Made by a program: the position numbers and the translations under genes
In this document: one piece after another, positions 22,750-34,092 of the stretch
Layout: every line of letters begins with the position of its first letter
Position numbering within the stretch: the stretch's first letter is position 1
The notes under the pieces: generated by a model
Databases searched by the model: none
Seen by the model: only the letters and a program-made list of their open reading frames with translations
Told to the model about the DNA's origin: nothing
Source of the DNA: Phycomyces nitens
Taxonomy: Eukaryota > Mucoromycota > Mucoromycetes > Mucorales > Phycomycetaceae
Reading direction: 5' to 3'
Length of the DNA: 64,000 bases
NCBI GenBank assembly: GCA_022702545.1
Contig: JAHRBC010000009.1
Location: 124,001 to 188,000, forward strand

Positions 22750-23076
22750 TGTCGTTTTGGATCTGGGTTGTTCTTCCAATGCTATAACACAGCCAATATT
22801 GGTCAAACCCACTGGGAATCGTAAACGAGGATAAAAGAGTAAAAAGAGGATAGAAGATAGATGCTTTTTATTCAATGAAATATTGTCCTCTTTTATATCT
22901 TTTCTAAACCCACTCAGCCATCATAAATGTCTGTTTCGGTTTCTAATCTACTTTTGTTATAACTAATGTCTTCTAGGTCTTCAGAGAGCAAAAGGGAATC
23001 AATTCGGTCGTCGTTCTCAAAAGAGAACTCTGTGTAATTGTCATCCTGATTGGCTGACATTAATTCAGGCACGACA
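22750..23076 (-). repeat. Gypsy1 3' LTR
   Basis: Same sequence as 27729-28055. The pol frame runs through its edge and stops inside it at 22914. The minus strand shows ATATAAAAGAGG about 20 nt before AATAAA. Confidence 0.9.
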
Positions 23077-25763
23077 TCATTCCCTCCCCAAACTGTTGAT
23101 CGTCCCCGAGCAACTAAGGAATCATCAATGACCGAGACATCCAAGGGGGAAGAGGCAGCAGCAAGTAAATCTCGACGGGTCTGAGCACGGGAAGCAGTAG
23201 GATGGAACCAAGTCTGGGAGACCACATCGACCTTGGCCAGTTTCAATCGATCTGCATGAACCCATGAAGTGTAAGGGACACCTTCAACAGTTGTCAGCTT
23301 GTATACATCGGTATCCGGGTTCTTGTCAATGACCACATAGGGACCCATCCAATTGTATTCTAGCCCAAACTTGTTCTCGTGGCGCATGAGGACATGGGCG
23401 CCGATTGCAAACGAGTGAGGCTTCATAACGGCATCCCAACGCTCTTTGTCTTGTAGGCTGTTGGTTCGGACACGAGACTCAGCTTCTTCGCGGGCTTTAC
23501 GCAGGTTACGTAAGTAGGTCAGGGCATCATTGGCAAGGACTTGAGGATCATCTGGTAGATCGCCACTCATAAAGGGTCGGAGAGGATCACCAGGAAGGCG
23601 CGGTTCACGACCATACGTGAGGAAGAAGGGGCTGAAACCAGTAGTACGATGTTTGCGAATGCGACAGGCCAAGAGAGCAGTGTCCAAATATTCATCCCAA
23701 CGATGAATGGCACCGTGAACATACTTTCGCAACATTTGCTTGAGAATTCCATTCAGGCGCTCACATTTACCATTGGTTCTTGGGTGGAAGGCCGATGTGA
23801 ACTTGTGATGTACCTTAATCTGATCAGTGTAGTGGAGGAGAATCTTGGACATAAAGTTCGCTCCACGATCCGTGAGTATCTCATCTGGGCAACCAAAACG
23901 CATGACGATCTCTTCATACAGGAACTTCGCAATAGCTTCTCCAGTGGCATCGGGCACAGCACGGGCAATAGGCCAGTTCGTGGCATAGTCCACAGCGACT
24001 AATATCCAGCGATTTCCCTTGATGGTGGTTGGTAACTCTCCAATGAAGTCAAGATGCCAGCGTGAAAAGGCAGGGGGCACATCCAACGGCTTCATTGGTG
24101 CATGGTGGATGTTTCGTTCAGCATTCGAGGCTAACTGACACTGAGGGCACTTTGCAAGCCAGTCTTGAATATCCGTGCGCATCCCTGGCCACCACCAACG
24201 TTTCTTTATCAGATCATACACCGTTGTTTCACCAGCATGGCCAAAACCCTTATGGAAGTTATCAACAAGATTGGCTCGGCGGGCAAACAACGCATAGCGG
24301 ATTTCTCGGAAGCCATCACCAAACTTAACACGCCGGAATACTTTTTGGTCGTGTATCACAAAACGAGATCTTTGTCTTTGCAGCAGTTCCTTGTAATCCT
24401 CAGGCCATTCTTCCTCTGGATGTGTGTACAGCTTCGGCCAGTCGGATTCATCGGGTATCTGGGATACATACAAGTAATCGGGTTCCATTGACTCTGGAGC
24501 CATGTCCTCACTCTCGGGACCACCAATACGGGACAGGACATCAGGTACATTGTTATCTTTACCCGGTTTGTACTCGATTGTGGGGTCATAGAGTTCCAGT
24601 TCTGAGATCCAACGGACAAGGCGGGGAGTCGGCTTCACTTGGCTTCGGAAGTACTTTAAAGGCAAGTGATCTGTGAACACAGTAAAGGGCTTTCCTTCTA
24701 TCAGACAGCGCCAGCTACGAAGTGCATGGAGTATACCAAGGAGCTCACGTTCTTGTGCCGGGTATGACCGTTCAGCTTTGGACAGCTTCTTGGATTCAAA
24801 GGCTAGCGGTTTCCAGGTACCAGTTTCATCCTGTTGCAGTAACACTGCACCAACACCAAAATCTGAAGCATCAGTTTCTACTCGGAAAGGCTTATCCATG
24901 TCTGGAGCAAGGAGGACTGGAGCACTTGTGAGCTTTTCCTTGAGGAGCTCGAAACTTGCTTGACATTCATCAGTCCACACAATAGGTCGTCGTTTAGGAC
25001 CAACACCACGGGTGAGGTCCGTCAGCGGGGCAGCAATACCAGCAAATCCAGGGATAAACCGACGATAGTGTTGGGCCAAACCGATAAACTGGCGAACTTC
25101 TTGGACATTTGTAGGAGCGATCCAGTTCTGCACAGCTTTGACTTTATCGGGAGAGGGAAGAATACCTAGTGCCGAGACTTGGAAACCGAGGAATACCAAT
25201 TCTTGCTTATTAAATTCGCACTTCTTGAGATTGGCCACTAGTTTCGCTTCTCTCAACCGGTTCAGGACATGTCGGACGTGCTTCTCATGGTCCTCTGGAG
25301 TCTTACTGAAAATCAATATGTCATCAAGATACACCAATGCAAATTCATCAAGGCAGTCACCAAGAACATTGTTCATCAAGTGCTGAAATGTAGGCGGGGC
25401 ATTGGTGAGACCAAACGGGAGAACCAAGAACTCATATTGGCCATAACGAGTGTTGAAAGCCGTTTTAGGGACATCGGATGGTTGGATTCGGACTTGGTGG
25501 TAACCACTTTTCAGGTCCAAGCTAGTGAAATGGTTTGAACCACGAAGTCGTTCCAGACACTCATCGATTCGCGGCAGCGGGTGGTTGTTACGGATTGTCA
25601 CTTTGTTTAGGGCTCGGTAATCAACACACATACGCATGGCACCGTCTTTCTTTTTGACAAACAGAATCGGGGCACCCCAAGGAGATGAACTAGGACGAAT
25701 CAGACCGAGATCCAGAAGTTCTTTGAGCTGCTTTTTCAGTTCATCAAGCTCTCGTGGACTCAT
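22914..25763 (-). CDS. pol: Gypsy1 pol: reverse transcriptase, RNase H, integrase
   Basis: An open frame of 949 codons. Reverse transcriptase spans about residues 10-200 ([18 protein letters not shown]; active site [12 protein letters not shown]). RNase H spans about 290-410 ([17 protein letters not shown]). The integrase has an HHCC zinc region (about 500-545, ending KCPQCQLA) and a DDE core ([30 protein letters not shown]). No chromodomain is seen at the tail. The first ATG overlaps the protease stop as ATGA. A five-C run just upstream (25776-25780) is where the frames part, and the related element at 45.9 kb reads through the same place in one frame. The last 54 codons and the stop lie inside the 3' LTR. 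It would copy and insert the element. Confidence 0.93.
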   Translation of the reverse strand: MSPRELDELKKQLKELLDLGLIRPSSSPWGAPILFVKKKDGAMRMCVDYRALNKVTIRNNHPLPRIDECLERLRGSNHFTSLDLKSGYHQVRIQPSDVPKTAFNTRYGQYEFLVLPFGLTNAPPTFQHLMNNVLGDCLDEFALVYLDDILIFSKTPEDHEKHVRHVLNRLREAKLVANLKKCEFNKQELVFLGFQVSALGILPSPDKVKAVQNWIAPTNVQEVRQFIGLAQHYRRFIPGFAGIAAPLTDLTRGVGPKRRPIVWTDECQASFELLKEKLTSAPVLLAPDMDKPFRVETDASDFGVGAVLLQQDETGTWKPLAFESKKLSKAERSYPAQERELLGILHALRSWRCLIEGKPFTVFTDHLPLKYFRSQVKPTPRLVRWISELELYDPTIEYKPGKDNNVPDVLSRIGGPESEDMAPESMEPDYLYVSQIPDESDWPKLYTHPEEEWPEDYKELLQRQRSRFVIHDQKVFRRVKFGDGFREIRYALFARRANLVDNFHKGFGHAGETTVYDLIKKRWWWPGMRTDIQDWLAKCPQCQLASNAERNIHHAPMKPLDVPPAFSRWHLDFIGELPTTIKGNRWILVAVDYATNWPIARAVPDATGEAIAKFLYEEIVMRFGCPDEILTDRGANFMSKILLHYTDQIKVHHKFTSAFHPRTNGKCERLNGILKQMLRKYVHGAIHRWDEYLDTALLACRIRKHRTTGFSPFFLTYGREPRLPGDPLRPFMSGDLPDDPQVLANDALTYLRNLRKAREEAESRVRTNSLQDKERWDAVMKPHSFAIGAHVLMRHENKFGLEYNWMGPYVVIDKNPDTDVYKLTTVEGVPYTSWVHADRLKLAKVDVVSQTWFHPTASRAQTRRDLLAAASSPLDVSVIDDSLVARGRSTVWGGNDVVPELMSANQDDNYTEFSFENDDRIDSLLLSEDLEDISYNKSRLETETDIYDG
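23077..23095 (-). promoter_or_regulatory. Gypsy1 polypurine tract
   Basis: Minus strand GGGGAGGGAATGA directly before the 3' LTR, the expected primer for plus-strand synthesis. Confidence 0.75.
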
Positions 25764-26592
25764 CTTGAAGGGGGCTTGCTGGTTGGCTCGGCTTCTCCAG
25801 TGTTGATGACATGCTGAACATCACGATCAGGTGGCAATCCTGGTAAACCTTCCAGAAACACATCGTCAAACTCCTTAACCAGACCGTTCCACTTATCATC
25901 CGGAGATTGCTCGCCAGGTTGACCTTTAAAGTGGACTAGGTAACATTCAGCTTCATTCTTCTTGACCAGTTTCTGCGTTTGCTTAGCGGAGATTACATAG
26001 TGCAATTGTGGCTTGACTGGGCGAGTGTTCTGGGGGCTAAGGACAAACTCTTGGCCATTTTGCTGTAGATGCCATCGATCATGTTGCCAATCTGGTACTG
26101 GCTTTGCCTTTTGCAACCAAGTACGGCCGAGGATCAGGTCAAACTTTGTCGGGAACACATATGCGTCGATTGTGTCTTGGTAACCATTAAGAGAGAGCAG
26201 GAGTGAGGCTTTCTGGTTGATCGTTGTTAGATGACCACCAGCAGTTTCTACGGGGCGTCCAGAGATTCGTTCAACGTTCTTAATTTGATCAGTAATGCGG
26301 GGGGACACATAGTTGGCACTTGCGCCACTGTCAATGAGAACGGAAATTGATTGACCATTGTGTGTAGCCATATATAGAGGCAGGTCCGTATCAATAGCAG
26401 CATTTAGTTCCTCCAAAAATCGCCGATCCAATGCAAATTCACAATCTTCTTCATTAGGCACAGACACAAGGGTCTCAGGTGGGACAACAACATAGGGAAG
26501 AACAGGTTCTTTATTAATCATATCAGAGGGCTCAGTTAAATTACTAGCCTCATGGGAGGGTTTATCCAAGGAACACAGCTGACCTCCCTTTA
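25760..26592 (-). CDS. Gypsy1 aspartic protease frame
   Basis: The frame is open from within the end of gag to a stop at 25760 (about 270 residues) and carries the retroviral-type protease motif [11 protein letters not shown] and, later, [10 protein letters not shown]. It lies in the -1 frame relative to gag and has no good ATG near its start; the codon at 26569-26567 is TTG. It is therefore probably made by frameshifting from gag. Its tail ([12 protein letters not shown]) is the usual linker to reverse transcriptase. A -1 step at the C run near 25776 would join it to pol. Confidence 0.85.
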
Positions 26593-27693
26593 CAGCTGTG
26601 TTTGCCGAAAATCCTTCTTCCGGCCATGTTGCTCGTCCAACTTCCTGATCGCCTCAATGCGCTCTCTGCAGTTTCGACGGATGTGACCCCGTTTCTCACA
26701 CCAGTGACAAGTCACTTCGGAACGGGTCTGTGCGGGGCGGTTGTTATACTGGCGGTTTGAGGACGAGCGGTTCTGGTGGAAACCACGGCGACCATCCACG
26801 GCGTCCAAGTCCATGGGAACCACATCGTTGGGCTGGTAGTATTGCTGGGCCACAGGTCGTTCGGCATACATGCCATGAAAACTGGTCTGTCGGCCACTCT
26901 CATAGGCCAGTGCCATACGGACGGCATCATCCAAGTCCAAGGGTTGCAGGGTAATGACATGGAAACGGATGTCAGGCTGGAGACCACGGATGAACCGGTC
27001 TTGGGCTTCATCTTCGTTCATTGTAGGAATTTCCAGCTGAATATCCCGGAACAGGTTCACATAGGTCTCTACCGAGGTGGTTTGCAACAGGCTTGCAAGT
27101 CGGTCTCTTGCAGACAGTTGGGTGTGGGACGGACGGAACTGGGCAGATATGCGTGATTTGAACGCCTCCCATTCCTTTGGGCATCGGTCTTGCATCTCGA
27201 GACGTTGCCACCATGTGCTGGCTTGTCTCCTCAGGAGGTTTACAGCATAGCTGCACTTGTCTTCGGAAGACATCCCATAATAGGAAGCATAGCGTTCCAC
27301 GGAGTACAACCAGCCATCTAGGATGGAGGCCGAGCGTTCACCAAAATAGCAATCGGGTTGCTTCAACGTTGGCTTGGGCGTTGCCTTCTGCGTCTGCGTC
27401 TGCATTGCTTGCTTGAATGCTTCGGCCATCATCTTCACCATTTCGCTGTTTCCGTCGGAAGTGGACATTCTTTTCAATAGGTTATTCGCGATTTCTTCTG
27501 CTTGCTTGGACCAGAATTCTTCTCTCTTGGGAGTGGTCTTGAGTCTTAATTCCTGGGGAATACTCTTTACGGTACGGATTGCTTGGTAAGTCTTGATATG
27601 TTCTGCGGGTAACCTTGCTTGTACGCGCTCTTCAACTTCAAAATTTCTCAGGTCTTTCTCGGTGAACTCTTGTTGTTCAGCGGCAGTGCTCAT
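26590..27693 (-). CDS. gag: Gypsy1 Gag, 367 aa
   Basis: Starts at the first ATG after the primer binding site. A retrotransposon-gag core (YYGMSSEDKCSYAVNLLRRQ, then WWQRLEMQ and RFIRGLQPDIR) spans about residues 110-260, followed by a Gln/Arg-rich linker and one CCHC zinc knuckle (CHWCEKRGHIRRNC, about residue 330). It forms the particle core and binds RNA. It is intact, unlike the relative at 43.9 kb. Confidence 0.93.
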   Translation of the reverse strand: MSTAAEQQEFTEKDLRNFEVEERVQARLPAEHIKTYQAIRTVKSIPQELRLKTTPKREEFWSKQAEEIANNLLKRMSTSDGNSEMVKMMAEAFKQAMQTQTQKATPKPTLKQPDCYFGERSASILDGWLYSVERYASYYGMSSEDKCSYAVNLLRRQASTWWQRLEMQDRCPKEWEAFKSRISAQFRPSHTQLSARDRLASLLQTTSVETYVNLFRDIQLEIPTMNEDEAQDRFIRGLQPDIRFHVITLQPLDLDDAVRMALAYESGRQTSFHGMYAERPVAQQYYQPNDVVPMDLDAVDGRRGFHQNRSSSNRQYNNRPAQTRSEVTCHWCEKRGHIRRNCRERIEAIRKLDEQHGRKKDFRQTQL

Positions 27694-27714
27694 TAATTCA
27701 GGGGAAGGATCTTG

Positions 27715-27726
27715 CTTCAGCTACCA
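27715..27726 (-). promoter_or_regulatory. Gypsy1 primer binding site
   Basis: Minus strand TGGTAGCTGAAG, two bases inside the 5' LTR, complementary to a tRNA 3' end finishing in CCA. The same TGGTAGCTGAA follows the LTR of the element at 43579. Confidence 0.75.
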
Positions 27727-27728
27727 AT

Positions 27729-28055
27729 TGTCGTTTTGGATCTGGGTTGTTCTTCCAATGCTATAACACAGCCAATATTGGTCAAACCCACTGGGAATCG
27801 TAAACGAGGATAAAAGAGTAAAAAGAGGATAGAAGATAGATGCTTTTTATTCAATGAAATATTGTCCTCTTTTATATCTTTTCTAAACCCACTCAGCCAT
27901 CATAAATGTCTGTTTCGGTTTCTAATCTACTTTTGTTATAACTAATGTCTTCTAGGTCTTCAGAGAGCAAAAGGGAATCAATTCGGTCGTCGTTCTCAAA
28001 AGAGAACTCTGTGTAATTGTCATCCTGATTGGCTGACATTAATTCAGGCACGACA
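27729..28055 (-). repeat. Gypsy1 5' LTR
   Basis: TGTCGT...ACGACA, 327 bp, no difference from the 3' LTR seen by eye. It contains the core promoter (ATATAAAAGAGG) and AATAAA only about 20 nt apart. Confidence 0.9.
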
Positions 28056-28118
28056 TCATGGTAAAGTCTTTTTTAATAATTTATATATAATTTTTTATAT
28101 TTTAAAAAATATTTTATT

Positions 28119-28972
28119 TTAATCTTCAGCATATTCTTCATTATTATCATAAACAAATTCAAAATCTGTAAATATGGCAGCTGAATTTATATTTCCAAAA
28201 GAAACTTCTCTTAAGGTTTTAAGTAAACCTTCCCAAAGTTTACCCTCATACTTTCTTCTCCAAATGAATTCCATGAGTAACCAAGGCATCATCTTCTTTG
28301 TTTTCAATCTGGGAGAACAGTTCATTTTTATCCCATTCCAGAGATCTATAAAATAATTATTAAATATATATTAATATTATATTATAAGTTTATCTTCAAT
28401 TGTGTTGGTGTGTACACTATCACTTGTCACATACTCAACACTGTGATTAACAGTTTTATGAGTATAATTACTGTTAATCACTGATTCCAGTCCTCCATAT
28501 GCAGCCCAGCAATCAGTATAAATAATACTTTCTGGTCTGACATACTTCTTTATTATTTGAAGGAGAGTTTCAGCATCTCTCTGGGGGACTGTCACCAAAA
28601 ATGTCTTTCTGTCTGCTGTTCTCTCAATCCCTCCAAGAACCCAAACACCTTCAACACGGTGGCCTCTGTAGTATTTTCTCTTGCCAAACTTGCTTTCATC
28701 AATTTCAACAATGATAGGATTACCATTGCTGTCTAATCCACTTATTTTTTATATTAGTATATAGATCATATATAAATAAATAATTATATTACTTACCAAT
28801 TTGAATGTCTTCATTCATTAGATCCATTTGAATCAGCTGATGGATCCCAGAAATCAGATTTCTGGTACTTTCTGGAGAACACCCAAGCATGCTACTGATT
28901 GTCATTCTTGGGATCTTGTTTAACCAGTAAAACATGCCTTCTAGGACCAGATTTACAGGAAGATGTCTCTTG
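28119..28972 (-). pseudogene. ISXO2/Merlin-like transposase remnant with introns
   Basis: The minus strand encodes, in order, WLNKIPRMTISSMLGCSPES (about 28945-28880), IIVEIDESKFGKRKYYRGH and VEGVWVLGGIERT (about 28715-28620), YTDCWAAYGGLES (about 28535-28497), and after another intron LWNGIKMN and MEFIWRRKYEG (about 28340-28230). The D-E-S-K-F-G and W-x-x-G-G motifs and the order match ISXO2/IS1016 (Merlin) DDE transposases. The intron between the last two parts would need a donor reading ATAAAC instead of GTAAAC (near 28396), and the first junction does not keep frame well, so it is probably dead. The N-terminal end is cut at 28972 by T1. The introns show this is a eukaryotic copy, not bacterial contamination. 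Confidence 0.7.
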
Positions 28973-29215
28973 CACTGGGAAAACGGTGGGCTATTCTACT
29001 GTGCACAGTTAACTGAGAACGTGGAGAAAGCTGAAGCAAATTTGCAACTCAACACGTTTTTTTTGTGATCACCTTGAAAATATTGTTTTATTGTATTTAA
29101 TTGGCTCGGATATAAAGAACAGGAGATAATATTTTTATACTCTTATAAAACCGTAGCAAATAAAGCATATGTAACACTTGTTTCCTTTTTGTTTAAACTT
29201 CAATACACAAATACC

Positions 29216-32200
29216 ATGTCTTCTACTTCCGATGTCTACAATGAGAAGTGCTTTTGCCCTAGATGCAGTACAAGCAAGAATGGTTACAGTCTTGTCCAGA
29301 AACTGACTGCTCAACGTCATGCAAAGAGAGCAAGATTAGAGCGTCTTGAAAATTGCGAAAGGGGCAAGTTACTTTTGTAAACACTCTATGAATTGTATCA
29401 TAATATATTTTACTAGAAATCTCCTCTCAACGCAATATGATAGATGTTGATTTTGAACGTAAGGATTATTTATTGGCATAGCAACAGAAACTAAATAACT
29501 ACTATATTCTATATCTGGCTACCTTGTTCCATAAAGTCGGGTCCTCAGATGTACCTGGTGATCAGGAGAACTCGCCGTTTTTGGAAGCCGATCCTTTTGC
29601 CGATCATGGCGAAATTGGTGCTGACAATGAGGCTAATGCCGATGCCGATGCTGATGCTGATGCCGATGAGAATGAGATGAACGGTGGTGATGATGACGAC
29701 GAGGGTGATTTGGAAGAGATCGAAGTTGAGGAGTTGGATGGTGAAGGTCAGTGTTAAATAGAGAAAAAGCCTAAAAATTGGGTGTTAATATTTTCCATTT
29801 TAAAATAGATCCTTTTGCCTCCCCCCAAATGCCTGAAAACCCAGTGCACAGGTTCATCGCCATTTCTGTTGTCCTGTTTGCATCCCGTTATGTGGTTGAC
29901 AAGGGCGCCGTTGTCTTGATCGAGTTTGTCAACAAGCTCTTGACAATCTATGATCAAGATTTCCAACTGCCCACAAGCCTGCTTGGTCTGCAGCGCATGA
30001 CAGGATTTTCAGCCATGTCCCAAGGAATAAGGAAATCTGTTGTGTGCCAGGATTGTCACAAGGTGTACGAGGAAGCTGGGTCTGTTCCCCTTCGGTGTGA
30101 TTTCCAGAAGCCAGGAGCACGTTCCTCTTGCGATTCCCAGTTGATGAAGGTGTCATCATCAGGTGCTTTGGTAGCCAGACGCCAATACAACTACCATTCT
30201 GTCAAGCAGGCGTTGAGAGTGTTTTTCCTCCGCCCAGATTTCGAAGCAAGAATCCGCCATTGGAACAAGGAGCTGAAGGTCGAAGACACGATGTGCGATG
30301 TGTATGACGGCGCCATGTGGAAGGAGCTCAAGGACTCGAATGGTGTTTCTTTCGTCCAAGACCCACGTTCTCTCATGCTGACATTGAACATTGACTGGTT
30401 CCAGCCGTTCGATGGGGTGACCTATTCCTGTGGTGCGATCTACTTGGCCGTCAACAATCTTCCTAGGGCTGAGCAATTCAAGGCAGAGAACATCATTCTT
30501 GTTGGACTTATGCCTGGGCCCAAGGAACCAAAATCTGACGAGATCAACCACTATCTCAAGCCGTTGGTGGACGATTTGGAAGAGCTGTACGTTGGTGTGA
30601 AGATGCGAACTGCCGAGTGTTCATCAGGTGTTACCGTCCGTGCTGCGTTGTTTATGGTGGCGTGCGACATTCCAGCTGCCAGAAAGACGAGTGGGTTTAC
30701 TTCCCACAACAGCACCCATGCATGCTTCAAGTGTAGTCGTGGTTTCTCTCGTTTGGACGGAACAAACAGCGTTGACTTTCGTGGCTTCGACTCTGCACAG
30801 TGGTCCCTTCGCAGTGGTGTCGAAAATCGGTTGCATGCTGAGGTGTGGAAGAGTGCCAGTACGCCCTCAGAAAGGCATCAGCTGGAAATCGAAAATGGCG
30901 TTCGATGGTCCCAGTTGCATCGCCTTGGATACTTTGACGTTGTTCGCTGCACGATCATTGATCCCATGCACAATCTCTTCTTGGGTACGGCCAAGCGAAT
31001 GGTCGAGAGGTGGATTGACGATGGCCTGATCACAGACCGTGATCTTGCTGCCATGCAAAAGACTGCCGAGTCTATGGTTCTGCCGGCCGATTATGCTGTC
31101 CTCAAAGGCAAGATCGGAAAAGGCTTTTCCTACATGAAAGCAGACGAGTGGAAGTCCTGGGTCCTCGTATACTCTCCAGTCCTGTTGAAAGGTGTGCTCC
31201 CTCCTGACAACTTCAACAACTGGATCAGCTTCGTTGATGCCTGCCGCCTTTTGGTCAAGCCAGCAATCTCGTTTTCCGAGGCAACCGATGCCCACGATTT
31301 CCTGGAAACGTTCGGTCGAAGATGTCAGTCCCTATATCCTGCGAATCTTCTCACTTGTAACATGCACCTACACCTTCATCTTCATACCATTATTCGTGAT
31401 TTTGGACCAGTGTACGGTTATTGGCTGTTTTCATTTGAGAGATACAATGGATTGTTAAAAAACATCAAGACCAACAGACGAGACGGCTTTGAGTCCACCT
31501 ACATGAAGAACTTTATTAATGATGCATACAAGGGCGATTATGTATCTTCTGTTCTTCAATGTCCCAGTCAAACCCCCTTCCGCCCCTTTATGTCCAAGCT
31601 TACCTCCTCCTCCTATGCCCCATCCTATGCCCCATCCCATGCCTCCTCCCATGCCTCCTCCTATGCCCCCTCCTATGCCATGTCTCAAGGCCCTTTCCGG
31701 TTGAGAGCATTTATGCAAGCCTCTATGAATCTACTCTCTATCAAAGGCAACGAACCTCTCCCTCCTTCTGCGTTGCCACTCTCTATGAAACCGTATGAAT
31801 CAATGAACGACCTTGAATATCCCTATCTCTTGGAACACTATAAGCTCGTATATGCAAAGCCAGATTTAGTGGATTACCGACATGCCTCATCTTCGCCGTA
31901 TTTTGTTGACAACCAAATATGCAAGATCGCGTCTATCGATCTCCTTGGCCAGTCATACAAAGGCAAGAAGGGTACTGTCGGTCATGGTTCTTATGTTCAA
32001 GCTCTGTTCTCTGGAAATGACGACGAAAATCCGGCTGCGTACACAGGCGAGATTCAATATATGTTTGTCCATTCCCAGTCTATGCCCCCTATGTCTCATG
32101 GCCGACTAAATCGTCATCACAATAAGCAACATGTTTTCGCGTACGTTCGCTGGTTTGTCTTTGATTCCGAGCGTACAAGAGAACATGAAAGTGTTGACAT

Positions 32201-32348
32201 TTGTAGGCCACAATTTTCTCCAGCCAACTACCACAGTATTGTGCCTGTACATCGCATTCTGTTAGAAGTAGCACTGGCTGAACATATGACCCAAAATAAT
32301 GTAAAGAAGATACTGGTTATCCCTTTACCTAAAAAAATATATGCTTAA
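29216..32348 (+). CDS. T1 transposase (Tnp2/Plavaka-like CACTA), 975 aa, four exons
   Basis: Exons 29216-29363, 29417-29458, 29549-29746 and 29809-32348 total 2928 nt, exactly 976 codons with the stop. The first intron uses a GC donor (GGGGCAAGT) and the rest GT-AG. Domains: an N-terminal Cys/His motif (C14, C17, H35: CFCPRC...QRHAKRAR); a strongly acidic segment (about residues 85-128, with a DADADADADE run); then the Tnp2 core. Candidate catalytic Asp are D325 (NIDWFQPFDG), D416 (ACDIPAARK, next to a CFKC zinc pair) and D514 (IDPMHNLFLG). Near the C-terminus is a Ser/Ala/Pro/Tyr repeat (SYAPSYAPSHASSHASS). It would excise and insert CACTG-ended elements. The T3 copy is disabled; this one is open throughout. 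Confidence 0.85.
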
Positions 32349-32490
32349 GTTTTAATAAAATATGTCTTTACTCATTTTTAAACAAGATTGCATACCAGAA
32401 TAAAATAAACAAGTATAGGATTTGAATGAGTCTTTAGGATTGAGTGCATGAGAGGAGCAAAGATGAGGTTTTTTTATTTTTTTAATTTTT

Positions 32491-33686
32491 TTAATTTCTA
32501 ACGGCCCATTCAGGTGGGGGAGGGACCATTCCCTCCGGGACTGCTACTTCGTCGACGCGGCCAAACTTTCGACGAAGCATCTGACGATGTCTTGTTCCCA
32601 AGCCGGCAAGCACGTAGTCATCGACGAGTTCAAGGAAATGATTGAACTAAAATATTCATTAGTATTCTATAAAAATAATAAACAATATTCTTTGCGAATT
32701 TATTTACCTCGTCGCTTCACCAGCTTGGGCGCGCAGTGAGGATGCGACGCCCGAACGAAGCATCGCTCCCCTCATCGTCAGACTCACCCTCAGACATTGC
32801 TGCCTTTTGGATGAGATTGCTGCAGTCCCGGTCCATTTCTTGGTCAATTGCCGCCTTGTTATTGGAGTATGCCTCCCGGCGGCGAGTGAGATGCTGATGA
32901 AATATATGATTGTCAATTGAGTTAATAGGAATCCTTTTCATAATAAAAATAATAACTCACGTCCGCCTGACGGCCATTTCTTCTTGAGCGAGCATTCGCT
33001 TCTGCTCGCTTCTCAAAAGACATCTTCTCCTGAGTCCGCCTTCCATTGAAGTTGGTGTATATATACCGGCGGAGGTCAGGGTACCTCAACCCAGACTCGA
33101 GAAACCTTGGCTGGAGATAGGCCATTATCTCGAGTACCAACTCTTTGTTGGGACTCTCGTTAAAGGCCACGTCCGTTCTCCAGCTAGGCTTTCGGTTGTT
33201 AGCCTCAACCAAGTCTGGGTTGTTGGACCTGAAGTTTTGGGTCTTCAGGTAGCGTCTGATGAAGCCCTAATATATTTTTAGAAGGTATTAGACTAGCAAT
33301 ATATTTCAATAGTATATACTCACATACGCGTGGTTGGTTTCCTGCATTTGAGGAGCTTCAAACGCAGCAAGTGCAACCACAGTGGGGGAGAGAGGAGCAG
33401 CAGCAATGGGAGCAGCAACAATGAGGGCAGCAACAATGGGGGCAGCAGCAACGGGGGCAGAAGAAGTTGCCCCAGGGACATTTCCAAAACCATCCAAGAT
33501 GGCAATGGTACTGGCACCATCTTGGATGATAACACCAAGCCTGGTGTCCATAGTGGCTAGCCTGGTGCCAACAGAACGCACCTCTCCAGTCACATTGGAC
33601 AAACCAGCCTCCACACTGGTCAATCTGTCCATTAATTCCCTGAACTCGTCGGTTGTTTGAGGAGCAATTGCACGTCTGTTTGCCAT
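32491..33686 (-). pseudogene. T1 accessory gene, four exons, one premature stop
   Basis: Exons on the minus strand: 33686-33324, 33266-32958, 32893-32708 and 32646-32491, 338 codons in total, with splice sites shared with T2 and T3. The N-terminal part (DEFRELMDRLTSVEAGLSNV) suggests a coiled coil, followed by an Ala/Pro-rich linker. Exon 2 has NESPNKELVLEIMAYLQPRF and GLRYPDLRRYIYTNF. Exon 3 is basic, then acidic (SEGESDDEGSD). The codon at 32719-32717 is TGA, where T3 has CAA and T2 AGA, so the last roughly 55 residues are lost. The likely ancestral codon is CGA, mutated at CpG. The gene is convergent with the transposase gene; its stop lies 142 bp from the transposase stop. Role unknown; perhaps DNA binding or transposase partner. 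Confidence 0.75.
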
Positions 33687-34092
33687 AATCTACAAAATAT
33701 CAAATAATAATTTTCAATTGTTAATTGTCTTTATTTCATGGGATCTCATATAAAATATGTAATGTCTTATACATACAATTGATATTTGTTTTATTGAAAG
33801 GTTTTGGGAAGCAGAAGGGTGTGTTGTGTGTGAACAGGCCTTTGAGAATATAAAATACAGAGTATTTATAAAAAAGGAGTTTGATGAGCGGATCCAAACA
33901 CTTCTTGTACACACTAATGAATGGCTCCATTTGTTTTTAGATTCTATCCATTACACCTATTCTGTCTCTGTTTCAAATTATATATCCTTGTATTCTTTTC
34001 TTTTTTGCTCTTTTTTCCTTTCCCTCGTTTCCTATATCCGGGCCCATTTTTTCTTTCTTTTTACACCTCTTTACACTAAAAATCGGCGGCTT

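Larger units (their letters stand above)
22750..28055 (-). mobile_element. Gypsy1, complete Ty3/gypsy retrotransposon
   Basis: Two 327-bp LTRs, at 22750-23076 and 27729-28055, look identical by eye. They start TGTCGT and end ACGACA. TCAT flanks the element on both sides as a 4-bp target duplication. A primer binding site follows the 5' LTR, a purine tract precedes the 3' LTR, and gag, protease and pol frames fill the interior. Identical LTRs point to a very recent insertion. Confidence 0.93.

Noticed and set aside
23649..24963. Plus-strand frames across Gypsy1 pol
   Set aside because: Antisense shadows of the pol gene, whose motifs are unambiguous.
28119..28972. Bacterial contamination suggested by an ISXO2-like gene
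   Set aside because: Introns interrupt it, and it is flanked on both sides by fungal retroelement and transposon sequence.
31455..31718. Gly-rich frames opposite the transposase Ser/Pro/Tyr repeat (also 54568-54831)
   Set aside because: They are produced by the short coding repeat on the other strand.
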